Source: DATLYB01 sp964502525
Lineage (GTDB): Bacteria > Bacteroidota > Bacteroidia > Chitinophagales > CAIOSU01
DNA: 19,966 nucleotides
Assembly (NCBI GenBank): GCA_964502525.1
Contig: CAZCXH010000085.1
Span: 1 to 19,966, forward strand
Reading direction: 5' to 3'
Made by a program: the position numbers and the translations under genes. Of the stretch, positions 7,328-15,230 are shown piece after piece; position 1 is the first letter of the stretch, and every line of letters begins with the position of its first letter. Below the pieces are notes generated by a model, which searched no databases, was not told where the DNA came from, and worked only from the letters and a program-made list of their open reading frames with translations.

Positions 7328-7942
7328 TTAAAAATTAATACCAATCAAAGAATATGAATTAAGTCCGTCAAACAATAACATGCCATACGATTCTGAGTAT
7401 AGCATTTTATGCTCTGTGGTATCTGAATTGCTTGAGAACTCAATGACGTAAACATCGGAGAAAGTGCGTCCTGCAAATTCCACGCTTTGATTGGTTCTGA
7501 CAATTTCAAACGTTGTAAGGCGCTTGTCTTTAATCGGTTTTAAGGAATAACGTCCTTTATGTACTGCATAATAGTAATTGTCGCCAATGGAAGGATGAGC
7601 CACGGTCAGCCATTGCCCGCTTTTGATAGTTTGATGACCTTGATAGAATGACTTAAGCAGTCCATCCTGAACATACCAATACAGTATGCTTGTGTTCGTT
7701 GCACCGCGCTGATGCTGAATCACTTTGAATACATTATTAGCTTCAGATTCGATTTCAAAAGATATTGTATCACGGATGCTTGTAACAGTATCCTGCGAAC
7801 CGGTGAAGTCAACAACATAAACCCATTTATTGCCAACCTTCATATACGGCAGAGGGACTTCCATAACGATTTTATTGTTACTCCCTTTTTCACAGGTAGC
7901 AGCGACCAAAAATAAAAATGAAAATATTTTTAATACCATCAT
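7328..7942 (-). CDS. Hypothetical lipoprotein
   Basis: A 204-residue protein with a lipoprotein-like N-terminus: a hydrophobic stretch ends at Cys17 in FLVAATCEKG. The -1 Thr is atypical but tolerated in Bacteroidota. The mature part begins with VGNKWVYVVDF and looks beta-rich, with repeated short polar and aromatic strands; no catalytic motif is visible. Related-looking WVY-type lipoproteins are common in Bacteroidota, but I do not recognise a named family. It sits between bcrD and the CoA ligase, inside a pair of inverted heptad arrays, and is more A+T-rich than the flanking enzymes. Two adjacent ATG codons are possible starts; the first is listed. Confidence 0.75.
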   Translation of the reverse strand: MMVLKIFSFLFLVAATCEKGSNNKIVMEVPLPYMKVGNKWVYVVDFTGSQDTVTSIRDTISFEIESEANNVFKVIQHQRGATNTSILYWYVQDGLLKSFYQGHQTIKSGQWLTVAHPSIGDNYYYAVHKGRYSLKPIKDKRLTTFEIVRTNQSVEFAGRTFSDVYVIEFSSNSDTTEHKMLYSESYGMLLFDGLNSYSLIGINF

Positions 7943-7948
7943 TACTCT

Positions 7949-8007
7949 AATGGCTAATGACTAATGACTAATGACTAATGACCAATGACTAATACCCAAT
8001 TCCCAGT
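7949..8007. repeat. Heptad array, GACTAAT orientation
   Basis: Units GACTAAT repeated four times and then GACCAAT, between the bcrD stop and the lipoprotein start. Inverted partner of 7161-7270. Confidence 0.87.
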
Positions 8008-8010
8008 TAC

Positions 8011-8856
8011 TCATGTTCTTGCCGCTGCAGCTTGTTTTTCCAATAATTTGAAATGGCGGAAGCCGCCCCACAATGCCGCGCCAATGGCGCCCGCGTAAAT
8101 GGCGTCAGGATGCGTTTTGAGTTCAAACTTTTTTCCGGTTTCGTTCAACTGTTCCTGCAACGCCTGCAGCAATCCTTTATTCAGCGCCATTCCTCCGGTG
8201 AGCACGATGGGCGATTCGGCTTTCAGCGAACTCATGAGTTTGATGATGCGGCTTGCAATCGAGAGGTGAATGCCCTTGATGATGTTCGGAGTGGAGATGC
8301 CGCGCGACACCATGTTAATCACATCGGTTTCCGCCAGCACCGCGCAGATGCCCGATGACACTTCGGGGTCATTCGCCTGCAGCGAGATGTCGCCCACTTC
8401 TTCAATCGAGAGTCCAAGGTAGCGCGAGATATTTTCCACGAACTGCCCGGAGCCGGAGGCGCACTGCCCGGTCATCTTATAATCCTGCACACGCGCATCG
8501 GGTGATACTTTCACTGCGCGCACATAGAGCGCACCGAGGTCAACCACGGTTTTCGCATCGGGGAAAAAAAAGTTTGCGCCTTTGGCATGCGTGGTCATTC
8601 CGTAAAAATGCCCGCGCTTGCGTTTTACCATATCGCCTTCTCCCGTGGAGGCGAGATACGCCACATCCTCATACTTTAAATTGTTACGCTGCAGCATAGC
8701 CCGAATCATATCATCGGCAACCTGCGAGGGATTTCTTTTCCTGATTTTCTCCGTCTGCTTGTCGAGCAGCCGCGGGGGTTCCGCATAATCCATCAGCGCC
8801 AGCTTGATGAAATTGCTGCCCACGTCAATGCCCATGGTGTAAACTGAGTTCTTCAT
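8011..8856 (-). CDS. bcrD: Benzoyl-CoA reductase-like subunit D (BcrD/BadG/BzdP), ATPase
   Basis: A 281-residue BadF/BadG-type ATPase from the ATG at 8856. A longer frame begins at a TTG at 8865, but that codon lies inside the duplicated end of the lipoprotein gene. It opens with the ASKHA phosphate loop GIDVGSNFIKLALM. Cluster ligands are C132 (GQCASGSGQF) and C171 (GICAVLAETD), 39 residues apart as in dehydratase activators, and a second ATPase block is GGMALNKGL. In class I benzoyl-CoA reductases this subunit pairs with BcrA, shares a 4Fe-4S cluster with it, and couples ATP hydrolysis to electron transfer. The gene order C-B-A-D matches Thauera bcr and Rhodopseudomonas bad operons, apart from the genes inserted between A and D. 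The start is one base after a TAG that ends a 26-codon remnant ORF. Confidence 0.88.
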   Translation of the reverse strand: MKNSVYTMGIDVGSNFIKLALMDYAEPPRLLDKQTEKIRKRNPSQVADDMIRAMLQRNNLKYEDVAYLASTGEGDMVKRKRGHFYGMTTHAKGANFFFPDAKTVVDLGALYVRAVKVSPDARVQDYKMTGQCASGSGQFVENISRYLGLSIEEVGDISLQANDPEVSSGICAVLAETDVINMVSRGISTPNIIKGIHLSIASRIIKLMSSLKAESPIVLTGGMALNKGLLQALQEQLNETGKKFELKTHPDAIYAGAIGAALWGGFRHFKLLEKQAAAART

Positions 8857-8857
8857 C

Positions 8858-8938
8858 CTATTCAAAAAAGTTGTTGAATTGTTTCATTTGATTTCCGATT
8901 TGCGCAAACGCGTCAGCCGCCTGCTTTTCGTCAGCCAT
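8858..8938 (-). pseudogene. Duplicated 3' fragment of the lipoprotein gene (26-codon ORF)
   Basis: Reading leftward from the ATG at 8936-8938, this fragment encodes MADEKQAADAFAQIG and so on to the stop TAG at 8858-8860. Apart from its start it is identical to the last 25 residues of the 146-residue lipoprotein encoded at 11591-12031. One base separates its stop from the bcrD ATG. It is best read as the remnant left when the T9SS gene was inserted between the lipoprotein gene and bcrD. It might still be translated and coupled to bcrD. Confidence 0.75.
8859..8936. repeat. 78-bp direct repeat, copy A
   Basis: Identical over all 78 bases to 11592-11669. It begins TATTCAAAAAAGTTGTTG and ends CTTTTCGTCAGCC. 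The bases just outside differ (C in place of T on the left, A in place of G on the right). The pair brackets the T9SS/SBBP gene. Confidence 0.97.
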
Positions 8939-8956
8939 TTTCTTTTATATAGATAT

Positions 8957-11545
8957 TCAATTCGATTTTGCTCTTGCTATTTTATAAACATTGGTATTGT
9001 TATCGTAAGCTATTTCAAGAAAATAAATTCCTTCTGGTATGGAAGGATTTATAACCAGGGCATCTTCCATTCTCTTTATTGAACAGTCAGTGTAAATTAT
9101 TTTTCCCAACACATCAATAATTCTTAAACAGGTATTATCTCCACCAGACGAAGGGATTTTTATGGTTAATTCATCTGAGAAAGGGTTAGGAAAGAATTTA
9201 ATGTCATCTTCGGGATTCAGCACATGCGTACTCACGGCCGGGTCAACGATAAATGTTCCTTTCGCAGTGCATCCGTTAGAGTCCGTAAGATATACCTGAT
9301 ATGTTCCTGTGTCCAGTCCTGCAAAAGTGCTGCTGAATTGAAAATTGACGCTATCAAGTGAATAGAGATAAGGAGGCTGACCACCGGAGGCATTGACTTT
9401 CACCGCTCCGTCATTTAATCCCGGTGTTGCATTCGTAACGCTAAATGTCAAAAATATTAACGGACATGGTAATGTAAAATCATAACAAGCTGAAGTATCC
9501 GTGCAGCCGCTTTGGGTTATCATCACGGCATAATTACCGTTTACAGTTGGCGAATAAGTTTGATTCATTTCACCAGGTATTGCCGCAAATCCATTTCCGC
9601 AATCAAGCCACTGGTAACCTGCGCCTGTCACATTAGCGGTAAGAGAACTGTCCGACACAATTACAGAAGTATCAGCAGTATTAATGGTAAGATTAAGAAT
9701 CATCACGCTGTCGCAGCCCGCTGCATTGGGAATGGTATCAATGTAAGTTCCCGATGCATTGTAGTTATTGCCGTTCCATGCATAATTATAACAAGCCGCC
9801 ACGGTCTGCGATGATGAACTGCTGTTATTGATGGTTAAATTCAGCGTCATCATACTGTCGCAGCCCACTGCATTGGGAATGGTATCAATGTAAGTTCCCG
9901 ATACATTGTAGTTATTGCCGTTCCAGACATAATTATAGCAAGCCGCTGCGGTCTGCGATGATGAGCTGCTGTTATTGATGGTTAAATTCAGCGTCATCAC
10001 GCTGTCGCAGCCCGCTGAATTGGGAATAGTGTCCATATAAGTTCCTGAAACAGTATAGGCGTTATTGTTCCATAAATAACTATTGCAGGCAGTAATGGTC
10101 TGGGAAGAGGAACTATTGTTATTGCATTCGTATTCATATTTCGCTAAAAAAATATCTTCAAGTCCAACGTGGGTGAGAAGAGCCGTGCCCGTATCCGGGT
10201 TAAAATCTGCTGCGCCCGTAAAGTATCCTGAAATAAAGATGCTATGGTTCCCGCCAATGGCTATACTTAAGCCGATATCGTTGCTGGCGCTACCGATGCT
10301 TTTTGCAAAAATGTAATTTCCGCTGCCGTCATAGTGTGCAAAAAAGATGTCATAATTACCAACTGCAACAAGTTTAGCCGTGCCTGAACCCGGATCAAAG
10401 TCGGCTGTGTCCCTATGAGTTCCGGTGATGTAGGTATTGCCGATATTATCAACAGCGATGCTATATCCGATGTCAGAGCTTACGCTGCCAATATTTTTGG
10501 CATAAATGTAATTTCCATTATTATCGTATTTCGCAAAGAAGATATCATTGATCCCAACCGGAGAGAGATTTGCCGTGCCTGCGCCCGGATCAAAGTCAGT
10601 TGTGCCCTGAAAAGAACCTGTGAGGTAGATATTGAAGCTATCATCAACAGCAATGCTGTAGCTATAATCATGAGCAATGCCGCCCATGCTTTTGGCGAAA
10701 ATGTAATTTCCACTTGCATCGTATTTGGCAAAGAAAATGTCGTTGTCTCCAACTGAAACGAGATTAGCCGCACCCGCGCCCGGGTCGAAGTCAACCGTGT
10801 CGGTGAATGTTCCGGTTATGAAAATATTTCCACTATGGTCAGTGGTTATACCATAGCTCTGTGACGCGGAAATGCTTTTAGCATAAATGTAATTCCCGCT
10901 TGCATCGTATTTGGCAAAGAAATTGGCAGAGGGTCCAACCGGTGTGAGGATGGCAGTTCCTGCTCCCGGGTCGAAGTCAGCAGCGCCAAGAATATATCCT
11001 GTAATATAAATGTTTCCGTTTGTGTCAATGGCCATTCTTTTGATTTCATCATAATTTGCGCTGCCCATGCTTTTGGCGAAAATGTAATTGCCGTTTGCAT
11101 CATATTTGGCAAAGAAGAGGTCGGAAAGTCCTGTTGAAATAAGATTAGCGATGCCTGCGCCCGGGTCAAAATCAACGGTATCGCTAAAATGGCCTGCAAT
11201 AATTACGTTTCCGCTGCCGTCAACGATTATGCTGTTGCCGGCATCAATTACTGCGCTGCCCATGCTTTTGGCGAAAATGTAATTTCCATTTGCATCGTAT
11301 TTGGCGAAGAAGATGTCAGTAGCCCCGTCCGAAATGAGATTAGCCGCGCCTGCACCCGGGTCGAAGTCGGCAGTATCGCTAAAGTGTCCCGTAATGTAGG
11401 TATTCCCGCTGCCGTCAACAGCTATGCTTCTGCCATAATCAGTTCCAACGCTGCCGATGCTTTTAGCCCATTGGTAATTTTGACCGTTTACGGTTAAGCC
11501 TTTTAAGGTAAAAATCAAAATTGTTGCAAATAGCTTTGCTTTCAT
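8957..11545 (-). CDS. Secreted SBBP-repeat protein with T9SS sorting domain
   Basis: An 862-residue surface or secreted protein. Residues 1-21 are a signal peptide (MKAKLFATILIFTLKG, cleavage near VNG-QN). Residues about 25-470 are seven 65-residue SBBP-like beta-propeller repeats with the recurring blocks ADFDPGAG, IFFAKYDANGNYIFAKS and GNTYITG. Residues about 472-622 are three 49-residue repeats (ACYNYVWNGNNY, SGTYIDTIPN, GCDSMMTLNLTIN). An Ig-like stretch and a SprB-like module (NDGAVKVNASGGQPPYLYSLD) follow. The end is a type A T9SS domain (FFPNPFSDELTIKI and GIYFLEI). It is probably exported by type IX secretion and anchored or released. Its role is unrelated to the cytoplasmic CoA enzymes around it. 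Its A+T-richer bases and flanking 78-bp direct repeats indicate recent insertion. Confidence 0.93.
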   Translation of the reverse strand: MKAKLFATILIFTLKGLTVNGQNYQWAKSIGSVGTDYGRSIAVDGSGNTYITGHFSDTADFDPGAGAANLISDGATDIFFAKYDANGNYIFAKSMGSAVIDAGNSIIVDGSGNVIIAGHFSDTVDFDPGAGIANLISTGLSDLFFAKYDANGNYIFAKSMGSANYDEIKRMAIDTNGNIYITGYILGAADFDPGAGTAILTPVGPSANFFAKYDASGNYIYAKSISASQSYGITTDHSGNIFITGTFTDTVDFDPGAGAANLVSVGDNDIFFAKYDASGNYIFAKSMGGIAHDYSYSIAVDDSFNIYLTGSFQGTTDFDPGAGTANLSPVGINDIFFAKYDNNGNYIYAKNIGSVSSDIGYSIAVDNIGNTYITGTHRDTADFDPGSGTAKLVAVGNYDIFFAHYDGSGNYIFAKSIGSASNDIGLSIAIGGNHSIFISGYFTGAADFNPDTGTALLTHVGLEDIFLAKYEYECNNNSSSSQTITACNSYLWNNNAYTVSGTYMDTIPNSAGCDSVMTLNLTINNSSSSSQTAAACYNYVWNGNNYNVSGTYIDTIPNAVGCDSMMTLNLTINNSSSSSQTVAACYNYAWNGNNYNASGTYIDTIPNAAGCDSVMILNLTINTADTSVIVSDSSLTANVTGAGYQWLDCGNGFAAIPGEMNQTYSPTVNGNYAVMITQSGCTDTSACYDFTLPCPLIFLTFSVTNATPGLNDGAVKVNASGGQPPYLYSLDSVNFQFSSTFAGLDTGTYQVYLTDSNGCTAKGTFIVDPAVSTHVLNPEDDIKFFPNPFSDELTIKIPSSGGDNTCLRIIDVLGKIIYTDCSIKRMEDALVINPSIPEGIYFLEIAYDNNTNVYKIARAKSN
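9690..10130. repeat. 147-bp in-frame tandem repeats (three units)
   Basis: The block beginning CTGTCGCAGCCC recurs at 9708, 9855 and 10002, a spacing of exactly 147 bp (49 codons). By eye the first two complete units are about 90 percent identical, suggesting recent duplication inside the gene. Confidence 0.9.
10140..11480. repeat. 195-bp in-frame repeats encoding SBBP units
   Basis: The marker GCTTTTGGCGAAAATGTAAT and close variants recur near 10298, 10493, 10688, 10874, 11069 and 11264. The spacing is 195 bp in all but one unit, where it is 186 bp, so the units are 65 (once 62) codons long. Confidence 0.88.
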
Positions 11546-11590
11546 TTCTATTTATTTTCTATTTGCCAGTCGTATCCGGTTTTTCATCGC

Positions 11591-12031
11591 TTATTCAAAA
11601 AAGTTGTTGAATTGTTTCATTTGATTTCCGATTTGCGCAAACGCGTCAGCCGCCTGCTTTTCGTCAGCCGCATTTTTCAGATTTTTTATCTGTTCTAAAA
11701 GCGGAAAGAGCCACAGGTGCAGCGCGTCATGGTCGGGACCTTTCATTTTGCAATCGCTGATGAGCTTGTTTGCCGCCTGCTGAAGCTGCTGTGCCGCAGC
11801 GTAATATGCTTCCAGCCGGGTTTCATTTTTCGCGGCAAATTCCGCCATCACGTTTTGCAGCGCAGCGACATTGGCAGCCGTTACGTCATCGGCATCCCAC
11901 TTTTTGCCGTTGTTCAGCGCGAGCGTTTCATCCGTGCCTCCGTGATGATGACACGAATGAATGGTTGCGGCAAAGGCGAAGAGGATTGCCATGCCCAACA
12001 CCGCTCTGATGTATCGAATATTATTCTTCAT
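11591..12031 (-). CDS. Hypothetical small helical lipoprotein
   Basis: A 146-residue protein with a signal sequence (AVLGMAILFAFAATIHS) ending at a probable lipid-modified Cys27, followed by a His-rich start (CHHHGG) and then an all-alpha, Ala/Gln/Lys-rich body with a central DHDALHLWLFPLL. The HHH run and the scattered His and Cys could bind metal or haem; no family is recognised. Its ATG overlaps the end of bcrA by 11 bases (AATGAAGAATAA), a strong sign of co-translation. In the inferred ancestral arrangement its stop lay one base before bcrD. A periplasm-facing lipoprotein so tightly embedded in a cytoplasmic reductase operon is unexpected. Its 3' 78 bases are duplicated at 8859-8936. Confidence 0.85.
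   Translation of the reverse strand: MKNNIRYIRAVLGMAILFAFAATIHSCHHHGGTDETLALNNGKKWDADDVTAANVAALQNVMAEFAAKNETRLEAYYAAAQQLQQAANKLISDCKMKGPDHDALHLWLFPLLEQIKNLKNAADEKQAADAFAQIGNQMKQFNNFFE
11592..11669. repeat. 78-bp direct repeat, copy B
   Basis: This is the 3' end of the lipoprotein gene, identical to copy A at 8859-8936. Recombination between the two copies would delete the T9SS gene and leave the lipoprotein gene intact and one base from bcrD. Confidence 0.97.
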
Positions 12032-13448
12032 TGACCACAGCTTTAGATTTTTTAGAATCCGGCAAATCCGCTTTCATGTTGCGCCTTGCGAACATGGCTC
12101 CACCGAGCGCTCCCATGAATATCGAGTCAGTGTGGATGTTGATTTTTATTCCATCGCCATAGTTTTCACGCACCAGTTGCGTGAGATACTTGATGACAGC
12201 GGGGTTGCGCGCCACGCCACCGGTGAAGGTGAATTCGTTGAACACGCCACCGGAGCGCGCGATGAGCGACATCGCCCGCATGATAATCGCCTTGTGCAAG
12301 CCGCCTAGAATATCTTCGCGCTTCTCGCCAATGTTGGTGAGTTCGCGCAATTCCGCTCCGGCAAAAACGGTGCAGGTGGAGCAGATGCTCACCTCTTTGT
12401 CCGCTTTCAGCGCCATCGGTCCCAGTTCGTTGAGCGAGATGCTCATCTCATCGGCAATGTATCCGAGATAGCGCCCGCAGCCGGCAGCGCAGCGGTCGTT
12501 CATCTGGAAGCTGGTCACCAATCCGTATTTATCAACCTGAATCGCTTTCGTGTCCTGCCCGCCAATGTCAAGCACGGTGCGGGTGTCGGGGAAAACGGCA
12601 TGCGCGCCAAAGGCATGGCATAATATTTCAGAGCGGATACATTCCTGCGGAAACGGCAGCAGCGCGCGACCGTAGCCGGTGCCGGTCATGTTGGTGATGG
12701 CAAATTCGAGGTCGGCAATCTCGTCAATGTGCGGGCGCAGGGTTTCTTCCACGCGCGCGAAATTTTTTTGCAGCAGTTCCATTTCCGCATCCATCTTGCC
12801 GTTGCTGTTGGCTGAAGCTGTGTCAGGGTTTTTGTATTTCTCGCGTAACTCCGCCATCGCCTTGTGAACGAGTTCCTTGAAGTTGAACGTAACGCGCTCG
12901 TTTTCCGCGGGGCTGATGCTCTTGTCCCATACGGTCATCAGCGGCTCGAAGAGGGAGATGTCGAGCTTGTTCACCTCTTCGTTATATTTCTCCGAAACGA
13001 TGTCCCGGAAAAATTGATTCTTCGCTCCGAGATTATTGTAGAGATAATCGCGCTTGATTTTCGGTTTGAAGGATTTGCGGGTATTGCGCAGGTGCGTGAG
13101 GATTTCCTCCTGCCTGCTCTCGTCCTTGAAAAACGTGCGGCAGGTTTTCACCAACTCATCGCCCAGCTTGTCAAGCCGCACCTTGAACTGCTCGTACTGG
13201 AAAACGCTTTCCAAATCGTTGATGTATTTTTTGTATTCGGGGGCGGCATTCAAATCTTCCTGCAGCTTTTTCTTGAGCACGGAAAAACGCGCGTTGTAAA
13301 CCGCCTCATCGCGGGCAATGTCGGCAGCCACCGAATAGTTGGCGCGGGTGTTGGTGATGCCGCGACCGATAATCTCATCATTGTCATTGATGATGGCCGC
13401 CTTTGATGTGGTGGAGCCAAGGTCAACTCCGAGGTAATAGTGGTTCAT
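12021..13448 (-). CDS. bcrA: Benzoyl-CoA reductase-like subunit A (BcrA/BadF/BzdQ), ATPase
   Basis: A 475-residue BadF-type ATPase. The N-terminus YYLGVDLGSTTSKAAIIND is the ASKHA nucleotide-binding start. Residues about 45-240 are a long, charged, mostly helical insertion, typical of BcrA-like subunits and absent from short activases. The C-terminal lobe holds TGTGYGRALLPFP, LDIGGQDTKAIQ, cluster cysteine C320 in NDRCAAGCGRYLGYI (with an extra C324), and C359 in CSTCTVFAGAEL, with the family spacing of 39, then FTGGVARNP. It would pair with BcrD to form the ATP-driven electron-activation module. The gene follows bcrB after a 291-bp intergenic region carrying inverted heptad arrays, and it overlaps the lipoprotein gene downstream. 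Confidence 0.92.
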   Translation of the reverse strand: MNHYYLGVDLGSTTSKAAIINDNDEIIGRGITNTRANYSVAADIARDEAVYNARFSVLKKKLQEDLNAAPEYKKYINDLESVFQYEQFKVRLDKLGDELVKTCRTFFKDESRQEEILTHLRNTRKSFKPKIKRDYLYNNLGAKNQFFRDIVSEKYNEEVNKLDISLFEPLMTVWDKSISPAENERVTFNFKELVHKAMAELREKYKNPDTASANSNGKMDAEMELLQKNFARVEETLRPHIDEIADLEFAITNMTGTGYGRALLPFPQECIRSEILCHAFGAHAVFPDTRTVLDIGGQDTKAIQVDKYGLVTSFQMNDRCAAGCGRYLGYIADEMSISLNELGPMALKADKEVSICSTCTVFAGAELRELTNIGEKREDILGGLHKAIIMRAMSLIARSGGVFNEFTFTGGVARNPAVIKYLTQLVRENYGDGIKINIHTDSIFMGALGGAMFARRNMKADLPDSKKSKAVVNEE

Positions 13449-13450
13449 GG

Positions 13451-13556
13451 GTTGTTGGTCATTAGGGATTGGTCATTAGTGGTCATTGGTCATTGGTTAT
13501 TAGTCATTGGTTATTAGTCATTGGGCATTGGTCATTAGTCATTGGTGATTAGTTGG
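13451..13556. repeat. Heptad array, ATTGGTC orientation
   Basis: About 14 units of ATTGGTC/ATTAGTC begin three bases upstream of the bcrA ATG. Inverted partner of 13661-13734; the intervening stretch of about 100 bp is A+T-rich and holds no gene. Confidence 0.88.
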
Positions 13557-13660
13557 GATAAATGTTCTTCTCAAATTTTTTTTCATTCCTGCATTTTTCT
13601 CTTCAGAATTCATTTTCAATTTCTAATGCCTTTTGCATAATGTCTATTGCCTGATTTCTA

Positions 13661-13734
13661 ATATAATGACTAATGCCTAATATCTAATTCCTAATATCTA
13701 ATGACCAATGCCTAATGCCCAATGTCCAATTACC
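13661..13734. repeat. Heptad array, GACTAAT orientation
   Basis: Degenerate units (AATGACT, AATGCCT, AATATCT, AATTCCT, AATGACC), ending just after the bcrB stop codon. Inverted partner of 13451-13556. Confidence 0.83.
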
Positions 13735-13739
13735 ACTGC

Positions 13740-15038
13740 CTAAACAGCCGCCTCCTGCGCCAGAATCACTTTCCTTTGCTCTAACATTTGAAAATATGAT
13801 TCGAGCCTGTTTTTAATATTCGCATAACTGAAATAGCGCGGGTCAACCAAATCGCTTTCGATGAAACCAACGGGCACACTGCAACGCTGTTCGATTTCAC
13901 GCATAATCAGCAACTGCCCGGCAGAGAAGGAATTGCAGCTTTTGATGGAGTTGATTAAAAAACCATCGGCTTTGTATTCCTTAATATAGTGTTCAATCAA
14001 ATCCACGCGCTGCGGCAGGTTCAGATTGGTGTAGCAGCCCATGCAATACTTCGCAAGGCTTTCGAGCGGCTTATCCGGCTCATGGCGGAAGCCGCGGTCA
14101 TACACGCCACCCACTTTCGTGTAGGTGGAAGCTACAATCACCGCTCCCAGGTCATAAAATATTTTCCAGAACTCGCGGAAGTTGGTCCAATTGGGCGGAC
14201 CTTCCACCACGAGGCGGAACCTCTCCTCTTTCAACTCGCCTTCGGGCGTCACTGGCAGCAAGCCGCGCTTCACGCGCTCCGACACTTCATTATATAATTC
14301 CTGATAATATTCCAGCGCCACATCAGTGCCGCGGAAAGCCGTGTTCATCGGACCCATGTAGTACACTCCGGCAAAGTAGGCGTCAATGGGTGATGGCTTG
14401 TTCTTTGCCGACTCAAGAACTTTCACCCACAGGTCTTCCGATTTTGCGGAATTCTCCAGCATCTGCGACAAGCGGGTGTAATCCAATTTTTTGCCTGCAA
14501 CTTTCTCCATCTTTGGAATCACTTCATCCTTCAACTGCTTCACCATGTAGTTCACCTGGTCTTGCGTGATGTGCCCGTCTTCCTGATAGGGCGTGTGCAG
14601 CATGGCAATCTCCACACCGGGATAGAGCTTCTCCAGATTTTCAAACCACTTCATAAAGGTGAAGCAGCCGGTGTAGCTCAGCAGCAGCAAATCGGGGTCT
14701 GGCAGCTTTTCGCCCGTGGGACCGATGTTGCCGTTGAGCATCATGCCGATGTCGCATTTCACGTAGGTGCATACATCTTCGGAAAAGCCGATTTTCTCCG
14801 CATCCTTGATGAACGAGCCGGATTTTTTTCGCATCCCTGATTGCAGGGCGTTGATTTCAGGATAGACGGGCAGCATATCCAAAGCGAGAATCAGTTCCGT
14901 GAGGTTGCCGGGCACGAAAGTGTAAACCACTTTCTTCCCCTGCTCCTTTGCAGCGCTGAGTTCCTTGAAGAGATTGGCAAGCATCTCTTTCTGAATCACC
15001 ATGCTTTTTTCTTTGATGGCTTCCTGCGGGTTGGGCAT
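13740..15038 (-). CDS. bcrB: Benzoyl-CoA reductase-like subunit B (BcrB/BadE/BzdO)
   Basis: A 432-residue catalytic subunit of the 2-hydroxyacyl-CoA dehydratase D-component family. Visible blocks are LDMLPVYPEINALQSGMRKK, then GFSEDVCTYVKCDIG (C90, C95), SYTGCFTFMKWFE (C125), YMGPMNTAFRGTD, GAVIVASTYTK, KYCMGCYTNLNLPQR and INSIKSCNSFS. The early cysteines are the expected 4Fe-4S ligands. In class I benzoyl-CoA reductase BcrB and BcrC form the module that binds and reduces the thioester. Family length is about 430, so the gene is complete. The start listed gives MPNPQEA; because that stretch may be repeat-derived, the ATG at residue 13 is an alternative. Confidence 0.9.
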   Translation of the reverse strand: MPNPQEAIKEKSMVIQKEMLANLFKELSAAKEQGKKVVYTFVPGNLTELILALDMLPVYPEINALQSGMRKKSGSFIKDAEKIGFSEDVCTYVKCDIGMMLNGNIGPTGEKLPDPDLLLLSYTGCFTFMKWFENLEKLYPGVEIAMLHTPYQEDGHITQDQVNYMVKQLKDEVIPKMEKVAGKKLDYTRLSQMLENSAKSEDLWVKVLESAKNKPSPIDAYFAGVYYMGPMNTAFRGTDVALEYYQELYNEVSERVKRGLLPVTPEGELKEERFRLVVEGPPNWTNFREFWKIFYDLGAVIVASTYTKVGGVYDRGFRHEPDKPLESLAKYCMGCYTNLNLPQRVDLIEHYIKEYKADGFLINSIKSCNSFSAGQLLIMREIEQRCSVPVGFIESDLVDPRYFSYANIKNRLESYFQMLEQRKVILAQEAAV

Positions 15039-15054
15039 TTTTATAGGGTTTTGG

Positions 15055-15152
15055 GTTGTTCGATGGTCATTCGGTGGTCATTGGTTCTTTGTCATGGGTC
15101 ATTGGTTCTTTGTTATTGGTTCTTTGTCATTAGTCATTGGTTCTTTGTCATT
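15055..15152. repeat. Heptad-type array, ATTGGTC orientation, with TTCTTTG variants
   Basis: The array upstream of bcrB mixes ATTGGTC-type units with a variant reading ATTGGTTCTTTGTC. It is the left arm of an inverted pair with 15231-15288. Confidence 0.83.
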
Positions 15153-15230
15153 AATTGATTACTTGTAAATTCTCCACTCATTGAAGTCATTTTTCGATTT
15201 TCATACCTTTTTCTTTCCGTCCTACTTATT

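Noticed and set aside
8857..8865. TTG start for bcrD giving three extra residues
   Set aside because: The codon lies in the duplicated lipoprotein-gene end, and an ATG three codons later gives the normal N-terminus.
10140..11480. Regular 195-bp DNA repeats as a possible satellite or array element
   Set aside because: They are in-frame codons of SBBP protein repeats in one continuous gene.
12864..13406. Open frame of 180 codons on the plus strand opposite bcrA
   Set aside because: It is a shadow of bcrA; the minus-strand frame has full ATPase motifs and the plus-strand product has none.
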